From the NCBI GenBank assembly GCA_010909725.1, contig JAACMV010000004.1, positions 868,001-932,000 of the forward strand: DNA of 64,000 bases. The letters are read 5' to 3'. Shown here one piece after another: positions 9,541 through 17,955 of the stretch. The translations under genes were made by a program, and so were the position numbers. Under the pieces are notes generated by a model. That model was not told where the DNA came from. It saw only the letters and a list, made by a program, of their open reading frames with translations, and did not search any database. This DNA is from Picochlorum sp. 'celeri'. Lineage: Eukaryota > Chlorophyta > Trebouxiophyceae. Numbering within the stretch: position 1 is the first letter of the stretch; each line of letters begins with the position of its first letter.

Positions 9541-11112
9541 TTAGATGAATGAAACCTGTCTAGTAGTTTCCCAACTATTTCGTGACCACATCCGAACTAT
9601 CAGGGTCGTGATATCATCCCGTGATCCCAGTGACTGAGCCTCTCGAACAATAGCTGCAGCAATCTCTGAAACCGTTCCATGGGAGTCTTCATCTACCTTG
9701 ATCGCTATGGCTCCTACCTGGTCAATTGATAGTACATCCCAGACTCCATCCGAGGCTATGATGAGAATCGCACCATGGTTTGCATCAATCTCATGAGCTG
9801 GACTGATTGATGGCTCTGCGGATAAACCCAAGTCCTCATCCTTCAAAAATCTATCACCTAGAGCTCTAGCGAGATTAAGCCCATATAGTCTACGTGTCTC
9901 CTCTCCGATTGGAATGCCATTCCGTTCCAATCGCTCTCGTTCCCTGGGATTTGAAAGACGATGATCTTCAGTGAGATTGTGGATAGTTTTCTCATCGCCT
10001 GTTTCTGGCAATGTAATTAAAATTGCCATCGAATCCCCAACATTGGCCCCTTGGATATATACATGATCATCATGCAGCTTCCAAATCAGGATAGATGTTG
10101 CCGTGCATCCCGCTTCATCAGCAATTCTGTCATCTGCGGCTAAGAACGCATCATGCAGCGGTGTCTTAAATTCTTTTGTACTATATGATTCTGGGTTGAT
10201 TTTCTCACGATCGACCGTCTCCTGCACTCGCATGGCTATCTCCTCTGGTAGCGCTGAACTCGCTGCCTCGGCTGCAGTCCTGCCACAGTGTCCATCAAAA
10301 ACACAAAAGAGCGACGCATACATCGAATCTGTATTCATGAAGGGAGATTGCACAGTCGTCACATCTTCTATTTCTTGACTCTTACGCGCATGGTCCCGCC
10401 CAGTGCAAGAAACAATGCAGCACTCAAACCTCAGCTCCTCTGACACTGCAACACAAACTGCATTTGAACTCGGACTTGCATCCAACTTTGGCGACACAAG
10501 AGAGTGAAACGATGGCACTCTATTCTTGAATATTGTTAAACTTTTGGGAAATGACTCTGCAGAAAGACTATGCCGCCTATCACTCGACTCTGCTGCCGCC
10601 ATCTCCTCGGGCATGAGGGACACTTTGAGCCGTGTCATGGATCCCAACTGTATCATGTCATCAGCACTCAACCTATACAAATCTCCCTTCACCTTGTGCT
10701 CCCTCGATATTTTCTCTCCATTCAAAAATGTCCCATTCAAGGACCCTTCATCAAATATCGTCCAACAACCCCGGGGATAGCTCCACTGGAGCGTTGCATG
10801 CCGACCTGACACTTCAGCATCATGGCACACCAGCATATTCGAAGGCGCTCGCCCAATCATGATGGCGTCCTGCTCAGACCCCACGCAGAGCTTTGTTTCT
10901 GAACAAGCCCCAGCTATCACATCGATTTGAATAGCAAGCCTCGCGTGAGACCCTAGTTCGTCGTCGTCGTCAGTGTCGGACGCAAGTTTTCTTTCACTCG
11001 CTGTGCTCTTCATTGTCGAAGAAACTAGCTTCATTCTAGATTCCAAGTTTAATAGGTCTTCGCTCATCCTAAATGGTGGGAAATTATCCCCATCATCGTC
11101 GTCCTGACTCAT
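9541..11112 (-). CDS. FHA-PP2C protein phosphatase, KAPP-like
   Basis: A 523-aa protein with an acidic N-terminus and an FHA phosphothreonine-binding domain at about 80-160 (IGRAP at 86-90, SGRH at 102-105, GSLNGTFLNG). A PP2C domain fills the second half: FCVFDGHCG, GCTATSIL, GANVGDS, LTEDHRLSNPRE, RALGD, IIASDGVWDVL and SRDDITTL. The conserved metal-binding aspartates are present. The FHA-PP2C order is that of plant kinase-associated protein phosphatase, which docks on phosphorylated receptor kinases and dampens their signal. Unlike plant KAPP, no N-terminal membrane anchor is visible. The LRR receptor kinase two genes away makes a functional link attractive but unproven. Confidence 0.88.
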   Translation of the reverse strand: MSQDDDDGDNFPPFRMSEDLLNLESRMKLVSSTMKSTASERKLASDTDDDDELGSHARLAIQIDVIAGACSETKLCVGSEQDAIMIGRAPSNMLVCHDAEVSGRHATLQWSYPRGCWTIFDEGSLNGTFLNGEKISREHKVKGDLYRLSADDMIQLGSMTRLKVSLMPEEMAAAESSDRRHSLSAESFPKSLTIFKNRVPSFHSLVSPKLDASPSSNAVCVAVSEELRFECCIVSCTGRDHARKSQEIEDVTTVQSPFMNTDSMYASLFCVFDGHCGRTAAEAASSALPEEIAMRVQETVDREKINPESYSTKEFKTPLHDAFLAADDRIADEAGCTATSILIWKLHDDHVYIQGANVGDSMAILITLPETGDEKTIHNLTEDHRLSNPRERERLERNGIPIGEETRRLYGLNLARALGDRFLKDEDLGLSAEPSISPAHEIDANHGAILIIASDGVWDVLSIDQVGAIAIKVDEDSHGTVSEIAAAIVREAQSLGSRDDITTLIVRMWSRNSWETTRQVSFI

Positions 11113-11393
11113 ATTCTTCGCTGCATGAGTTGCAAAACCGTGGAGGATTGATTGATATCACACAGTATCTATTACTAGATACATTTGAATGAAAATAGTA
11201 TCGAGAATAATGCACAGTTGTTACGGGCCTATGAGTTTGAGCATACAATGCGTGTATGCTTTTTTCTTAAAAACAGTTTTCAAAACAAACTAATTAAGGC
11301 AGTTTTTTAGATGGATGGAAAAGATCACGTGCTCTGCGGCATGATTGTGTATCAAAAAAAAAAAGAAAAAGTACTGTTCATTATTAGTGCAAC

Positions 11394-12194
11394 ATGGGAA
11401 AGCAGGGAAAGCAGAAGAAGAGAACGAGGGATGCAGAAGAGGAGGACGAGACTCTGCATGCTGCGTCTGACGAGAGCGATACAATCGATACTACTAGTAC
11501 TTCTACCAGTAGCAGTGAGGAGGAAGATGATGACGATAGTGAGGGGGCTTTTGATACGATTGATGTGGACTTTGAGTTTTTTGACCCAGACCAGAGTGAT
11601 TTTCATGGTATCAAGACGCTGCTGACCAATTATTTGGATGGCAAAGAGTACAACTGTTCAGATTTCGTAGACGAGGTGATGGGTAGTCAAGGGAGCACGG
11701 TTATCAAGTGTGGTGATGGTGAGAATGTGATTGGTATTGCTGCTGTGGTGGATATTGGAACCAGCTCCCTCTTTGGAGTTTTGGATTTCATCGAGGGAAA
11801 ATGTCCTGAAGACATGTTGCCTGCGTTGAAAGAACTAAAGAATGCCAAGTTTATTGTGAGTGAAAGGTTGATGAATAGTCCACCACAGCTTGCACCGCCG
11901 CTGATGGATGCCATCTTTGATGGACGAGAGGATGGGACGGAACATTACATCCTACTTGGAAGAGCGTACAAGGATAACAGTACGCCGTCCTCCAAAGGGT
12001 TCAAACTTATATTTGCTCTCCCAGAATACCAGTTTCTGTATGATGCATCCAGAATCAAGTTTGAATTTGAAGTGGCTGCAGGTGGGCACTATGCACGAGA
12101 GAAGGATGATCTGAGGCCCATGCGCTTTGTCTGTTGTATTGATAGAACGTCATTGAATACAGCGCTTGGTGCTATGAAGAAAGTGATTCAGTAG
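11394..12194 (+). CDS. BCCIP / Bcp1 family protein
   Basis: A 266-aa protein with a basic start (GKQGKQKKRTRD), a long Ser/Asp/Glu acidic stretch, then the conserved BCCIP domain from about residue 55 (IDVDFEFFDPDQSDFHGIK) to the end. Yeast Bcp1 chaperones ribosomal protein uL14 (Rpl23) and is needed for nuclear export; the animal homologue binds BRCA2 and p21. In an alga a ribosomal-protein chaperone role is the safest inference. The length agrees with the family. It diverges from the FHA-PP2C gene, from which it is separated by about 280 bp. Confidence 0.85.
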   Translation: MGKQGKQKKRTRDAEEEDETLHAASDESDTIDTTSTSTSSSEEEDDDDSEGAFDTIDVDFEFFDPDQSDFHGIKTLLTNYLDGKEYNCSDFVDEVMGSQGSTVIKCGDGENVIGIAAVVDIGTSSLFGVLDFIEGKCPEDMLPALKELKNAKFIVSERLMNSPPQLAPPLMDAIFDGREDGTEHYILLGRAYKDNSTPSSKGFKLIFALPEYQFLYDASRIKFEFEVAAGGHYAREKDDLRPMRFVCCIDRTSLNTALGAMKKVIQ

Positions 12195-12238
12195 TAAAGA
12201 AGAAGCTATTTATCAAAGGAGTGGCCGCAGCTCCAAAC

Positions 12239-12397
12239 ATGGCTTTCTATCAAACATTCAAAGAGCATGCAACAAAGCAAGCAAAGGTATACAGGCCGAA
12301 GCGATGCCGAAACAACACCTGTATTAGAACAGTATGGTACAGGGATGTGAATGCTGCAATCAACATGATACTCAGGATGCTATGGAGACTGCCCTAG
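12239..12397 (+). pseudogene. relic of a TnpB/Fanzor-type nuclease (C-terminal tip)
   Basis: A 52-codon frame ending in TAG at 12395-12397 encodes a Cys-x4-Cys pair (RCRNNTC) followed by VWYRDVNAAINM. This is the signature end of IS605-type TnpB and its eukaryotic relatives, the Fanzors: the second half of the zinc finger, then the RuvC-III motif with its catalytic Asp (D of RDVNAA). Nothing upstream restores RuvC-I or RuvC-II, and the BCCIP gene ends only 45 bp before. It therefore looks like a decayed insertion whose last ~50 codons survive. The motif is short, so the call rests on its specificity and on the adjoining Cys pair. Confidence 0.55.
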
Positions 12398-12561
12398 AGA
12401 TTCCGCAAGAAGGCAACAACATGATGAGTAAATACGTTTGATAAGTGCCATTGTGCGAAGATCATTTGCCTGCTACGTGTGTATGTATACGTATACGTAT
12501 ATGTTACATATCCTTGTGTATTACATTCTTTAAAAGAGGAAAAATAAAACTGATGAACGTA

Positions 12562-12634
12562 TGCCCCCACACCGGATCGAACGGCGGACCTTGAGAACTT
12601 CAGTCTCACGCTCTCCCAGCTGAGCTATAGAGGC
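12562..12634 (-). tRNA. tRNA-Phe (GAA)
   Basis: The minus strand folds into a complete 73-nt cloverleaf: a 7-bp acceptor stem (GCCTCTA with TGGGGGC, two G-T pairs), D arm GCTC/GAGC, a 5-bp anticodon stem TGAGA/TCTCA around CTGAAGT (anticodon GAA), variable loop AGGTC, T arm with loop TTCGATC, and discriminator A. No intron is present and CCA is not encoded. The body resembles plant nuclear tRNA-Phe. On its 3' side the minus strand has T-rich runs (TTTTATTTTT) about 10-20 bp downstream that can stop RNA polymerase III. Confidence 0.95.
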
Positions 12635-13322
12635 TTTGAACCCGGGACCTCTCGGTCCCTGTGTCATTAGTACGGAATGAGGGGATTTTTTCATTGATAA
12701 TATGTTTTCTGAACCACCTTTCCTTAATTAAAAACTTCCTGGCGCCTGTTTTTTTTTTTTTTTTTTTGAGCCGTGTTTTCTGCACGCCAAGCCCCTGGAT
12801 AGCGGATCCGACCGCCCCTTGGTGTGCTGAAGAAGCAAGAGAGTGAGAAAATCTGGGCCGACACAAAGTTGCTGCTTGCGTGGATGGCATTCTCGTGAGA
12901 AAACCCGGCTACCTGTGCGACTGAGGAAGCTTGGGATGTCAATGAGAAGCGCCCACGTTGCAAGTGGTTCCTTCCTGGTGGCCGTGCTTATCAGGAGATA
13001 GAGCAGTGACCACCAGCTGGGTATCCAGATATCATTCCAGGCATGTGAGGATTGCACTCACTAAAAACTCACTCCCACACCTCGAGATGGGATCACCCAA
13101 TCCCTTGGCGTTGACTGGTTGTTCTGGGACTAGGATTCTATGGCCTATTGTACGATGACATCCTACAGAATTCCACTCTAGGAGCCCCTTTGCTCAAGTC
13201 AAAGTCAACCCGGATACTGGTTACAATCAAACAGAAGAAGAACATGTGGATGCGCAATTCAAAGGAGCAAAAAGTACAAGCAAGCAAGCAAAAGAACACT
13301 ATACAGCAGAAATACAACTACA
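12635..13322. other. gene-free stretch with poly-T run and hairpins
   Basis: No convincing coding frame is present. A run of 19 T lies at 12749-12767. A well-formed hairpin occupies 12975-13016 (CTGGTGG pairing with CCACCAG, inner TGCT/AGCA and ATC/GAT pairs, loop AGGA). Two small hairpins follow (CTGG-gtat-CCAG, then TGAG-gattgca-CTCA). It could hold a small structured RNA, but I match none of U1-U6, SRP, RNase P or U3 to it. Confidence 0.35.
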
Positions 13323-13757
13323 TCAGTCTTGCAGAAGCTCCAGTCTCACCATACATACCGGGCACTTGTTGCTCCTCTCCAACCATTCATACACACACTG
13401 CATGTGAAAGTGATGCCCACATGCAGTGACAACCCTTGGATTCTCCTCATCATACATTTCTAGGCATGTAGGGCACACATCCTCTTCATTCTGAGAGAAC
13501 ATGGGTGAGGATACAAGTGCATTCTTGTCCTCAGATGCCCCATAAAAATCCGAGGAAATTCTCCGTGGCTGGACTATACCCTCTTCGCTCCTGCGGAGCA
13601 ACCCAGCCCGTTCCTCGTCCCTCCTAGCCACCATGTGACTGTTTACATAGTGAGAATCATCTCCTCCAAAGCAGCAGCAACACATTGTTTTGACTAAAAC
13701 GGTCAGGAGCGTGTCGCCCCTCGAAATACTAGTAGGGCTACCACTGCTCTGCTCCAT
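13323..13757 (-). CDS. small RING-H2 E3 ubiquitin ligase
   Basis: A 144-aa protein with a Cys cluster (KTMCCCCFG) near residue 27 that could be palmitoylated. A C-terminal RING-H2 finger starts near residue 95: CPTC, then CGHHFHMQC, then CPVC, with the usual WLERS helix between. The layout matches small plant RING proteins with an N-terminal Cys patch (At3g02290-like), thought to be membrane-associated E3 ligases. Substrates are unknown. A CTT microsatellite lies in its upstream region. Confidence 0.85.
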   Translation of the reverse strand: MEQSSGSPTSISRGDTLLTVLVKTMCCCCFGGDDSHYVNSHMVARRDEERAGLLRRSEEGIVQPRRISSDFYGASEDKNALVSSPMFSQNEEDVCPTCLEMYDEENPRVVTACGHHFHMQCVYEWLERSNKCPVCMVRLELLQD

Positions 13758-14146
13758 GCCCGCAATGTGTATTTCAAACTATACAAATACAAGGGTGGTT
13801 GTTCTGCTCGCAGCCTGCTCCCTGTCCTTTTTTTAATCGCCTCGTTCTAACTTTGGTTTTCTTCTTCTTCTTCTTCTTCTCTCTCTCTCGAGAGCGCTCT
13901 TTCTCTCTCCTCCAGTACTACTACTGCGACAGTGAATGCGCCTTTGTATCTAAAATTCCGAAAAACTATGTTTTATTTCAAGCAGTGTCGTGAGACACAT
14001 TGCCAATTCATGAACCAATGAAGCCAAGTTGGTTTCAGCACTATCCAACTCGTAAGAGATCTAGATCTCATGGGTCAATGCAATACTATTGATCGACAAT
14101 GCGCTTGATACATCAACAGGAAAAGAATATTTAATAATAAATAAAT
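13758..14146. promoter_or_regulatory. divergent intergenic region with CTT microsatellite
   Basis: The gap between the RING gene and the mitochondrial carrier holds a pyrimidine tract, (CTT)n then (CT)n, at about 13858-13890, followed by AGAGCGCTCT, a short palindrome. An AT-rich segment precedes the carrier ATG. No gene was seen. Confidence 0.4.
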
Positions 14147-15037
14147 ATGGCTAGTACAGTATTGGCCGATGATAGGACAGCATTGCAAGAATTTGGGAAA
14201 CAGTACCCCACGGCTGCTGGTTTTGCTGCCAGTTCTGCCAGCGTTGCCACTGCCACATTCCTTACAAACTGGATCGATGTCATAAAAGTTCGACAACAGC
14301 TTGCTGGGAATGAAAGCAGAAATATGGCATCGACGCTGGTGGATATTGTGAGGGGGGAAGGGGTGATGGCACTAAACAAGGGAGTGACCCCAGCTGTGGC
14401 CAGGGGTATGCTTTATGGAGGGATGAGAATAGGACTATACACTCCCATCAAGCAGGTGTTATCACCCGAAGATAATTCATTAATTATCAAAATAGCATCT
14501 GGTATGACGAGTGGTAGTATAGCTGCTGCAGTGTGCAATCCAACAGACTTGGTCAAAACGAGAATGCAAGCTGCAAGCAATCAAGGAACACAGCGCTCTC
14601 CCATGCAAGTTGCGCGATCCATTGTCCAGACAGAAGGGGTCAAAGGCCTTTGGAAAGGGACAACACCTAGTATGATGAGAGCAGCTTTATTAACTGCGGC
14701 ACAATGTGCCACATACGACGAGGTCAAAACATTTTTCACTCGGTCCCTTCAGTGGGATGATGGCATCAAGACACACCTTGCTGTCAGTGGGGTTGCTGGC
14801 CTCGTGACGACAACGGTGATTGCACCAGTTGATATGGTAAAGACACATATGTTTATGAATCAGTCGTCTGAAGGCACAACGTTTACCAAATGCTTTGCGG
14901 ATATCTATCGTTCTCAGGGTCTGAGAGGGTTGTTCAAAGGATGGAGTGCCAATTGGGCGAGACAGGGCCCCATGACAACCGTCGTTTTTGTAGTCAATGA
15001 GGCAATCCGACCTGCATTTGGATTGCATTCTTTATAA
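14147..15037 (+). CDS. mitochondrial carrier family protein
   Basis: A 296-aa protein made of three ~100-residue carrier repeats. The signature loops are NWIDVIKVRQQ in repeat 1, NPTDLVKTRMQ in repeat 2 and APVDMVKTHMF in repeat 3, each followed by an EG/QG..GLxKG-type half. Overall it resembles the dicarboxylate/oxoglutarate/uncoupling-protein branch; the substrate cannot be read from sequence alone. In repeat 1 the signature proline is replaced by Trp (NW instead of NP). RbfA starts 25 bp downstream on the same strand, suggesting a shared transcript. Confidence 0.85.
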   Translation: MASTVLADDRTALQEFGKQYPTAAGFAASSASVATATFLTNWIDVIKVRQQLAGNESRNMASTLVDIVRGEGVMALNKGVTPAVARGMLYGGMRIGLYTPIKQVLSPEDNSLIIKIASGMTSGSIAAAVCNPTDLVKTRMQAASNQGTQRSPMQVARSIVQTEGVKGLWKGTTPSMMRAALLTAAQCATYDEVKTFFTRSLQWDDGIKTHLAVSGVAGLVTTTVIAPVDMVKTHMFMNQSSEGTTFTKCFADIYRSQGLRGLFKGWSANWARQGPMTTVVFVVNEAIRPAFGLHSL

Positions 15038-15062
15038 TGTTATATTCCATCCTAATTGTGTA

Positions 15063-15449
15063 ATGAGTATTCGGCAGAAGAGATTCGGAGCTACGGTGCT
15101 CAGAACGATGCAAGCAGTCTTGCAGAAGAATGACACGCTGTTTCAAAGTCTTGTCAAGGATGGGGGCATTTGCTTTCGAGAGATCCGCATGTCCCCTGAT
15201 AATACAAAGGCATTTGTTTTATGGGATACGTACAAGGAGGATACCATGCATGCGAGTGAGGTGTTGCGACAACACACTGGTACCCTGAAACACCTTGTCA
15301 GCAAAGCCTTGGCGACGAAAAAGGCTCCTTATTTTGAGTTTGTAGCAAACTTTGACGATGAGGTTGTTCGTCGGCGAGAAGAGTATGACAAATTACAGAG
15401 AAAGCTCGATGAAATCCGTCTAGAAGACAGTGATCAATCAATTTTATGA
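15063..15449 (+). CDS. rbfA: ribosome-binding factor A (organellar)
   Basis: A 128-aa protein from the ATG at 15063, matching RbfA: REIRMSPDNTKAFVLW is the conserved beta-strand pair, LRQHTGTLKHLVSKAL the helix and APYFEFVANFDD the last strand, then a basic/acidic coiled tail. RbfA is a KH-fold factor that matures the small ribosomal subunit. In a nuclear gene of an alga it would act in mitochondria or plastids. The short N-terminus does not decide which, though the mitochondrial carrier upstream hints at mitochondria. The start is only 25 bp after the carrier stop. Its last 16 bp overlap the end of the convergent membrane-protein gene. Confidence 0.8.
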   Translation: MSIRQKRFGATVLRTMQAVLQKNDTLFQSLVKDGGICFREIRMSPDNTKAFVLWDTYKEDTMHASEVLRQHTGTLKHLVSKALATKKAPYFEFVANFDDEVVRRREEYDKLQRKLDEIRLEDSDQSIL

Positions 15450-16334
15450 CTGATGCGCCTATTCAAATATTGATGCTTGAAACGAATGATTCTTTGAACG
15501 AGATAGCTGGACCCCAGGCCCATGAGAGAGAGGCCAAGATAGGCTACCCAAACGGGATGACCAGTCTTTTTGCTCATATCTAGGAAGGGATAGATGGCTT
15601 GTCCAGTGAAGGAAAAGAAGATGAGCGACCATATGCCAAACAGAATGCTCCAGAGAGCGACGACGCCGTGGCTCCAACTATTGGAATTAGGAATTGTATT
15701 GAGCAGGAATTCTCCAAACATGATGATGGCATTCCCTCCATGCTGCATGTAACTAATTGGACTGTACATGACTGTTCTCCAGTGAAGTGCTCTCTCAGGG
15801 TCTGGTACATTCACGAGCATGGGCGTTAATATTGTCCATGTCACCACATCAATAAACAGTGTCATCGGTAGAATGGCATGGAACAGTGAGACCAGGAGCC
15901 GATCGACAATGGTGGTTGTTTTGTGCCTCTTCTCTTCCTTTCCTGCTGCTGGTACGAGTTGATGCTGTATACTGGAGATGGATCCAAGGAAAAAATAGAC
16001 TATGATTGCAATCCAATTCCATACTGTAAAATACCTCAATGCTCTCAAACTACGATAGGTGAGCTGTATGTACTGCACAGCAAATGTGACCAGAAACATG
16101 CAGACTCTGTATACAAGTAGAATCCATGGCTTGCCAGTGCTTGACAAGGTCGTATGGTGGTTTCCTATGCTCGTAATCTCCTGAACGCCCTGCAGTAGTA
16201 CGATGAATGGTTATTTCATCTGGATACCAAGGTTCCTTCTCGTTGAACATTTGGAGACGTGCCTTTGTCAAGAACTTGGCACAAACAATACAGCCTACGA
16301 GTTTAAACAGGATCACCGATAGAGGAATCACCAT
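15434..16334 (-). CDS. rolling stone / AIG1-like multi-span membrane protein
   Basis: The main frame (from about 16189 down to 15434) encodes a protein with about six membrane helices and the family motif HGGNAI..FGEFLLNTIP, then YPFLDMSKKTG, as in rolling stone/AIG1-like proteins and their plant relatives. Exon structure at the 5' end is unsure. Model A: exons 16299-16334 and 15434-16189 with a 109-nt intron (GTAGGC to CTGCAG), giving 263 aa. Model B: the upstream frame starting at the same ATG (KPPYDLVKHWQ) continues directly into PWILLVYR by a one-base frame change, which fits the family's N-terminus well and would imply a sequencing error or a real frameshift. Some relatives hydrolyse fatty-acid esters of hydroxy fatty acids; function here is unknown. 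Confidence 0.65.
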
Positions 16335-16554
16335 TATGACGGGTTTCCGTGATGGTTAGACCCATTAAATTTCAAGTATATGGGGTATTTAGTCAATGTT
16401 GTGGCAATAGAGATGCGGTTTTATGACGTCAGATGCGAATGTTCCTAATTTTGACCACCGGTGAAGATCTCCAGTGGTCTTTTAGACATTGATCCAAGGG
16501 GAGAGATTGGAGCATTCATACTGAAATCAGTAGTATAATTTAATAAATGATAGG

Positions 16555-17949
16555 ATGGCGGATGCTGATGATGTATCCGTGTTTCTTTCGTACAGTAAAG
16601 ATTCGAATACATGCAGACAGTTCGTGATTCCTGCATTGGACAACATATTGAAGGAATGCAAAGAAATTCTAGCTCAATATAGTAGTGAGAAGAAGAATGC
16701 CGAGGTAAAACTGTATCAGAGGCTTTGTATTCTGAGGAATGTCTTTGCGTTTGCTGACAGTTGTACGATACAGTCCTTGCTCGAGAGTGGATTGCTGAGG
16801 CTGTTGCAAGCGGTGATAGAGTACACGTCATCAATGGAAGATGATGGGAGGATACGGAGGGTGGTGTCGCAGCTGATTGCCAATGCGACGACATCGTCAG
16901 AGGCATGGTGTGGGGCTGTGGCTGAAAACATGTTCCCAAAAGGGTATTTCTTGTTGATGGGAGGCTCGGCGTGTGAGGGTGCTTTGGCATTATCTTTGTA
17001 TAATATATGTATGCGTTTAGGAAGTGGGTTTATGGAATGTCTCGTGGTTGACAACCCAAAGGTGGTGGCCAATCTCTTGTTGCTGACAGACCAACAGGCA
17101 CGGCAAGGTGATGATTCTCGTGATGAGTATGATGAACTCGATTTGCTTCTTGTTCATCTATGTCTCAAACATGATTATCTTGAAAAGTTGATGCGTGGTA
17201 TCGGTGATGAGGGTTTGAAATGTGCTTCTGCATTGCTTCCTAGGATATTGTCTGGGCTCGTTGCGAGACACAATCAGGAAGAAGGAAAGATAGAGGCAAT
17301 TACTGCCAGTCCTAATGCACAGCACGCAGGATGCCGATGGATGTTTGAAAATATTGTGAAAGAAATTGGACGCGTGGAAGGAAGGTACAAAAACGAGGCC
17401 ATGTCGTTGCAGATCCAAGTGATGAGGGATTCCTTACAGATTTTTAGGGAGATTGCTGCTCTACAAGATGATGGCGTTGCATTGACTGGTGGAATATCGC
17501 TCGCAAATGAATTCATCAATGCTCAAATTCTTGAAACCTTGTTAGTCATGCTGGAATCTTTGGACCAGGGTACCACAGGCAGCTGCAGAATAGTCCAATC
17601 ACACCTGTGGACTCACACTGAATTCCGACGGGCACAACTATATCCTGGTTTTATTAGTGATATCCTCTCTGTTATAGCCAATGCATGCTATCGCAGGAAA
17701 CGGGTTCAAGAGCATGTTGTTGAGTTGCATGGCATCATGGTGATTTTGAATCATCTTCAAGGCAACTCTGGTTCCCCATTAGCCAGAGAATGGGCACTAT
17801 GGGCAGTTCGAAACCTCTGTGAAACGAGTGCTGAAGCGCGGCAAGCAATACAAGAGCTACAAAAGATAGATGATGCTCCTGTACCTGGGGACTATGATGT
17901 TGTGTATGAAAAAGAACATGGCAGGCTGAAGATTGGACTGAAACAATGA
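16555..17949 (+). CDS. ataxin-10 family armadillo-repeat protein
   Basis: A 464-aa single-exon, helix-rich protein. The C-terminal ~100 residues carry the ataxin-10 homology domain: GFISDILSVIANACYRRKR, then HGIMVILNHLQ, then REWALWAVRNLCE. The rest is consistent with armadillo-like repeats. Ataxin-10 homologues take part in cytokinesis (yeast, amoebae) and cell survival; the plant and algal role is little known. The stop lies 6 bp from that of the convergent TRM10-like gene. Confidence 0.85.
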   Translation: MADADDVSVFLSYSKDSNTCRQFVIPALDNILKECKEILAQYSSEKKNAEVKLYQRLCILRNVFAFADSCTIQSLLESGLLRLLQAVIEYTSSMEDDGRIRRVVSQLIANATTSSEAWCGAVAENMFPKGYFLLMGGSACEGALALSLYNICMRLGSGFMECLVVDNPKVVANLLLLTDQQARQGDDSRDEYDELDLLLVHLCLKHDYLEKLMRGIGDEGLKCASALLPRILSGLVARHNQEEGKIEAITASPNAQHAGCRWMFENIVKEIGRVEGRYKNEAMSLQIQVMRDSLQIFREIAALQDDGVALTGGISLANEFINAQILETLLVMLESLDQGTTGSCRIVQSHLWTHTEFRRAQLYPGFISDILSVIANACYRRKRVQEHVVELHGIMVILNHLQGNSGSPLAREWALWAVRNLCETSAEARQAIQELQKIDDAPVPGDYDVVYEKEHGRLKIGLKQ

Positions 17950-17955
17950 GTTTAT

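Noticed and set aside
12635..12675. Possible second tRNA adjoining tRNA-Phe (ggttcaaag-like T loop on the minus strand)
   Set aside because: The flanking bases do not form a 5-bp T stem or an acceptor stem.
12749..12767. 19-T run as the poly(A) tail of a retroposed element
   Set aside because: No processed gene copy or target-site duplication is visible next to it; treated as a simple repeat.
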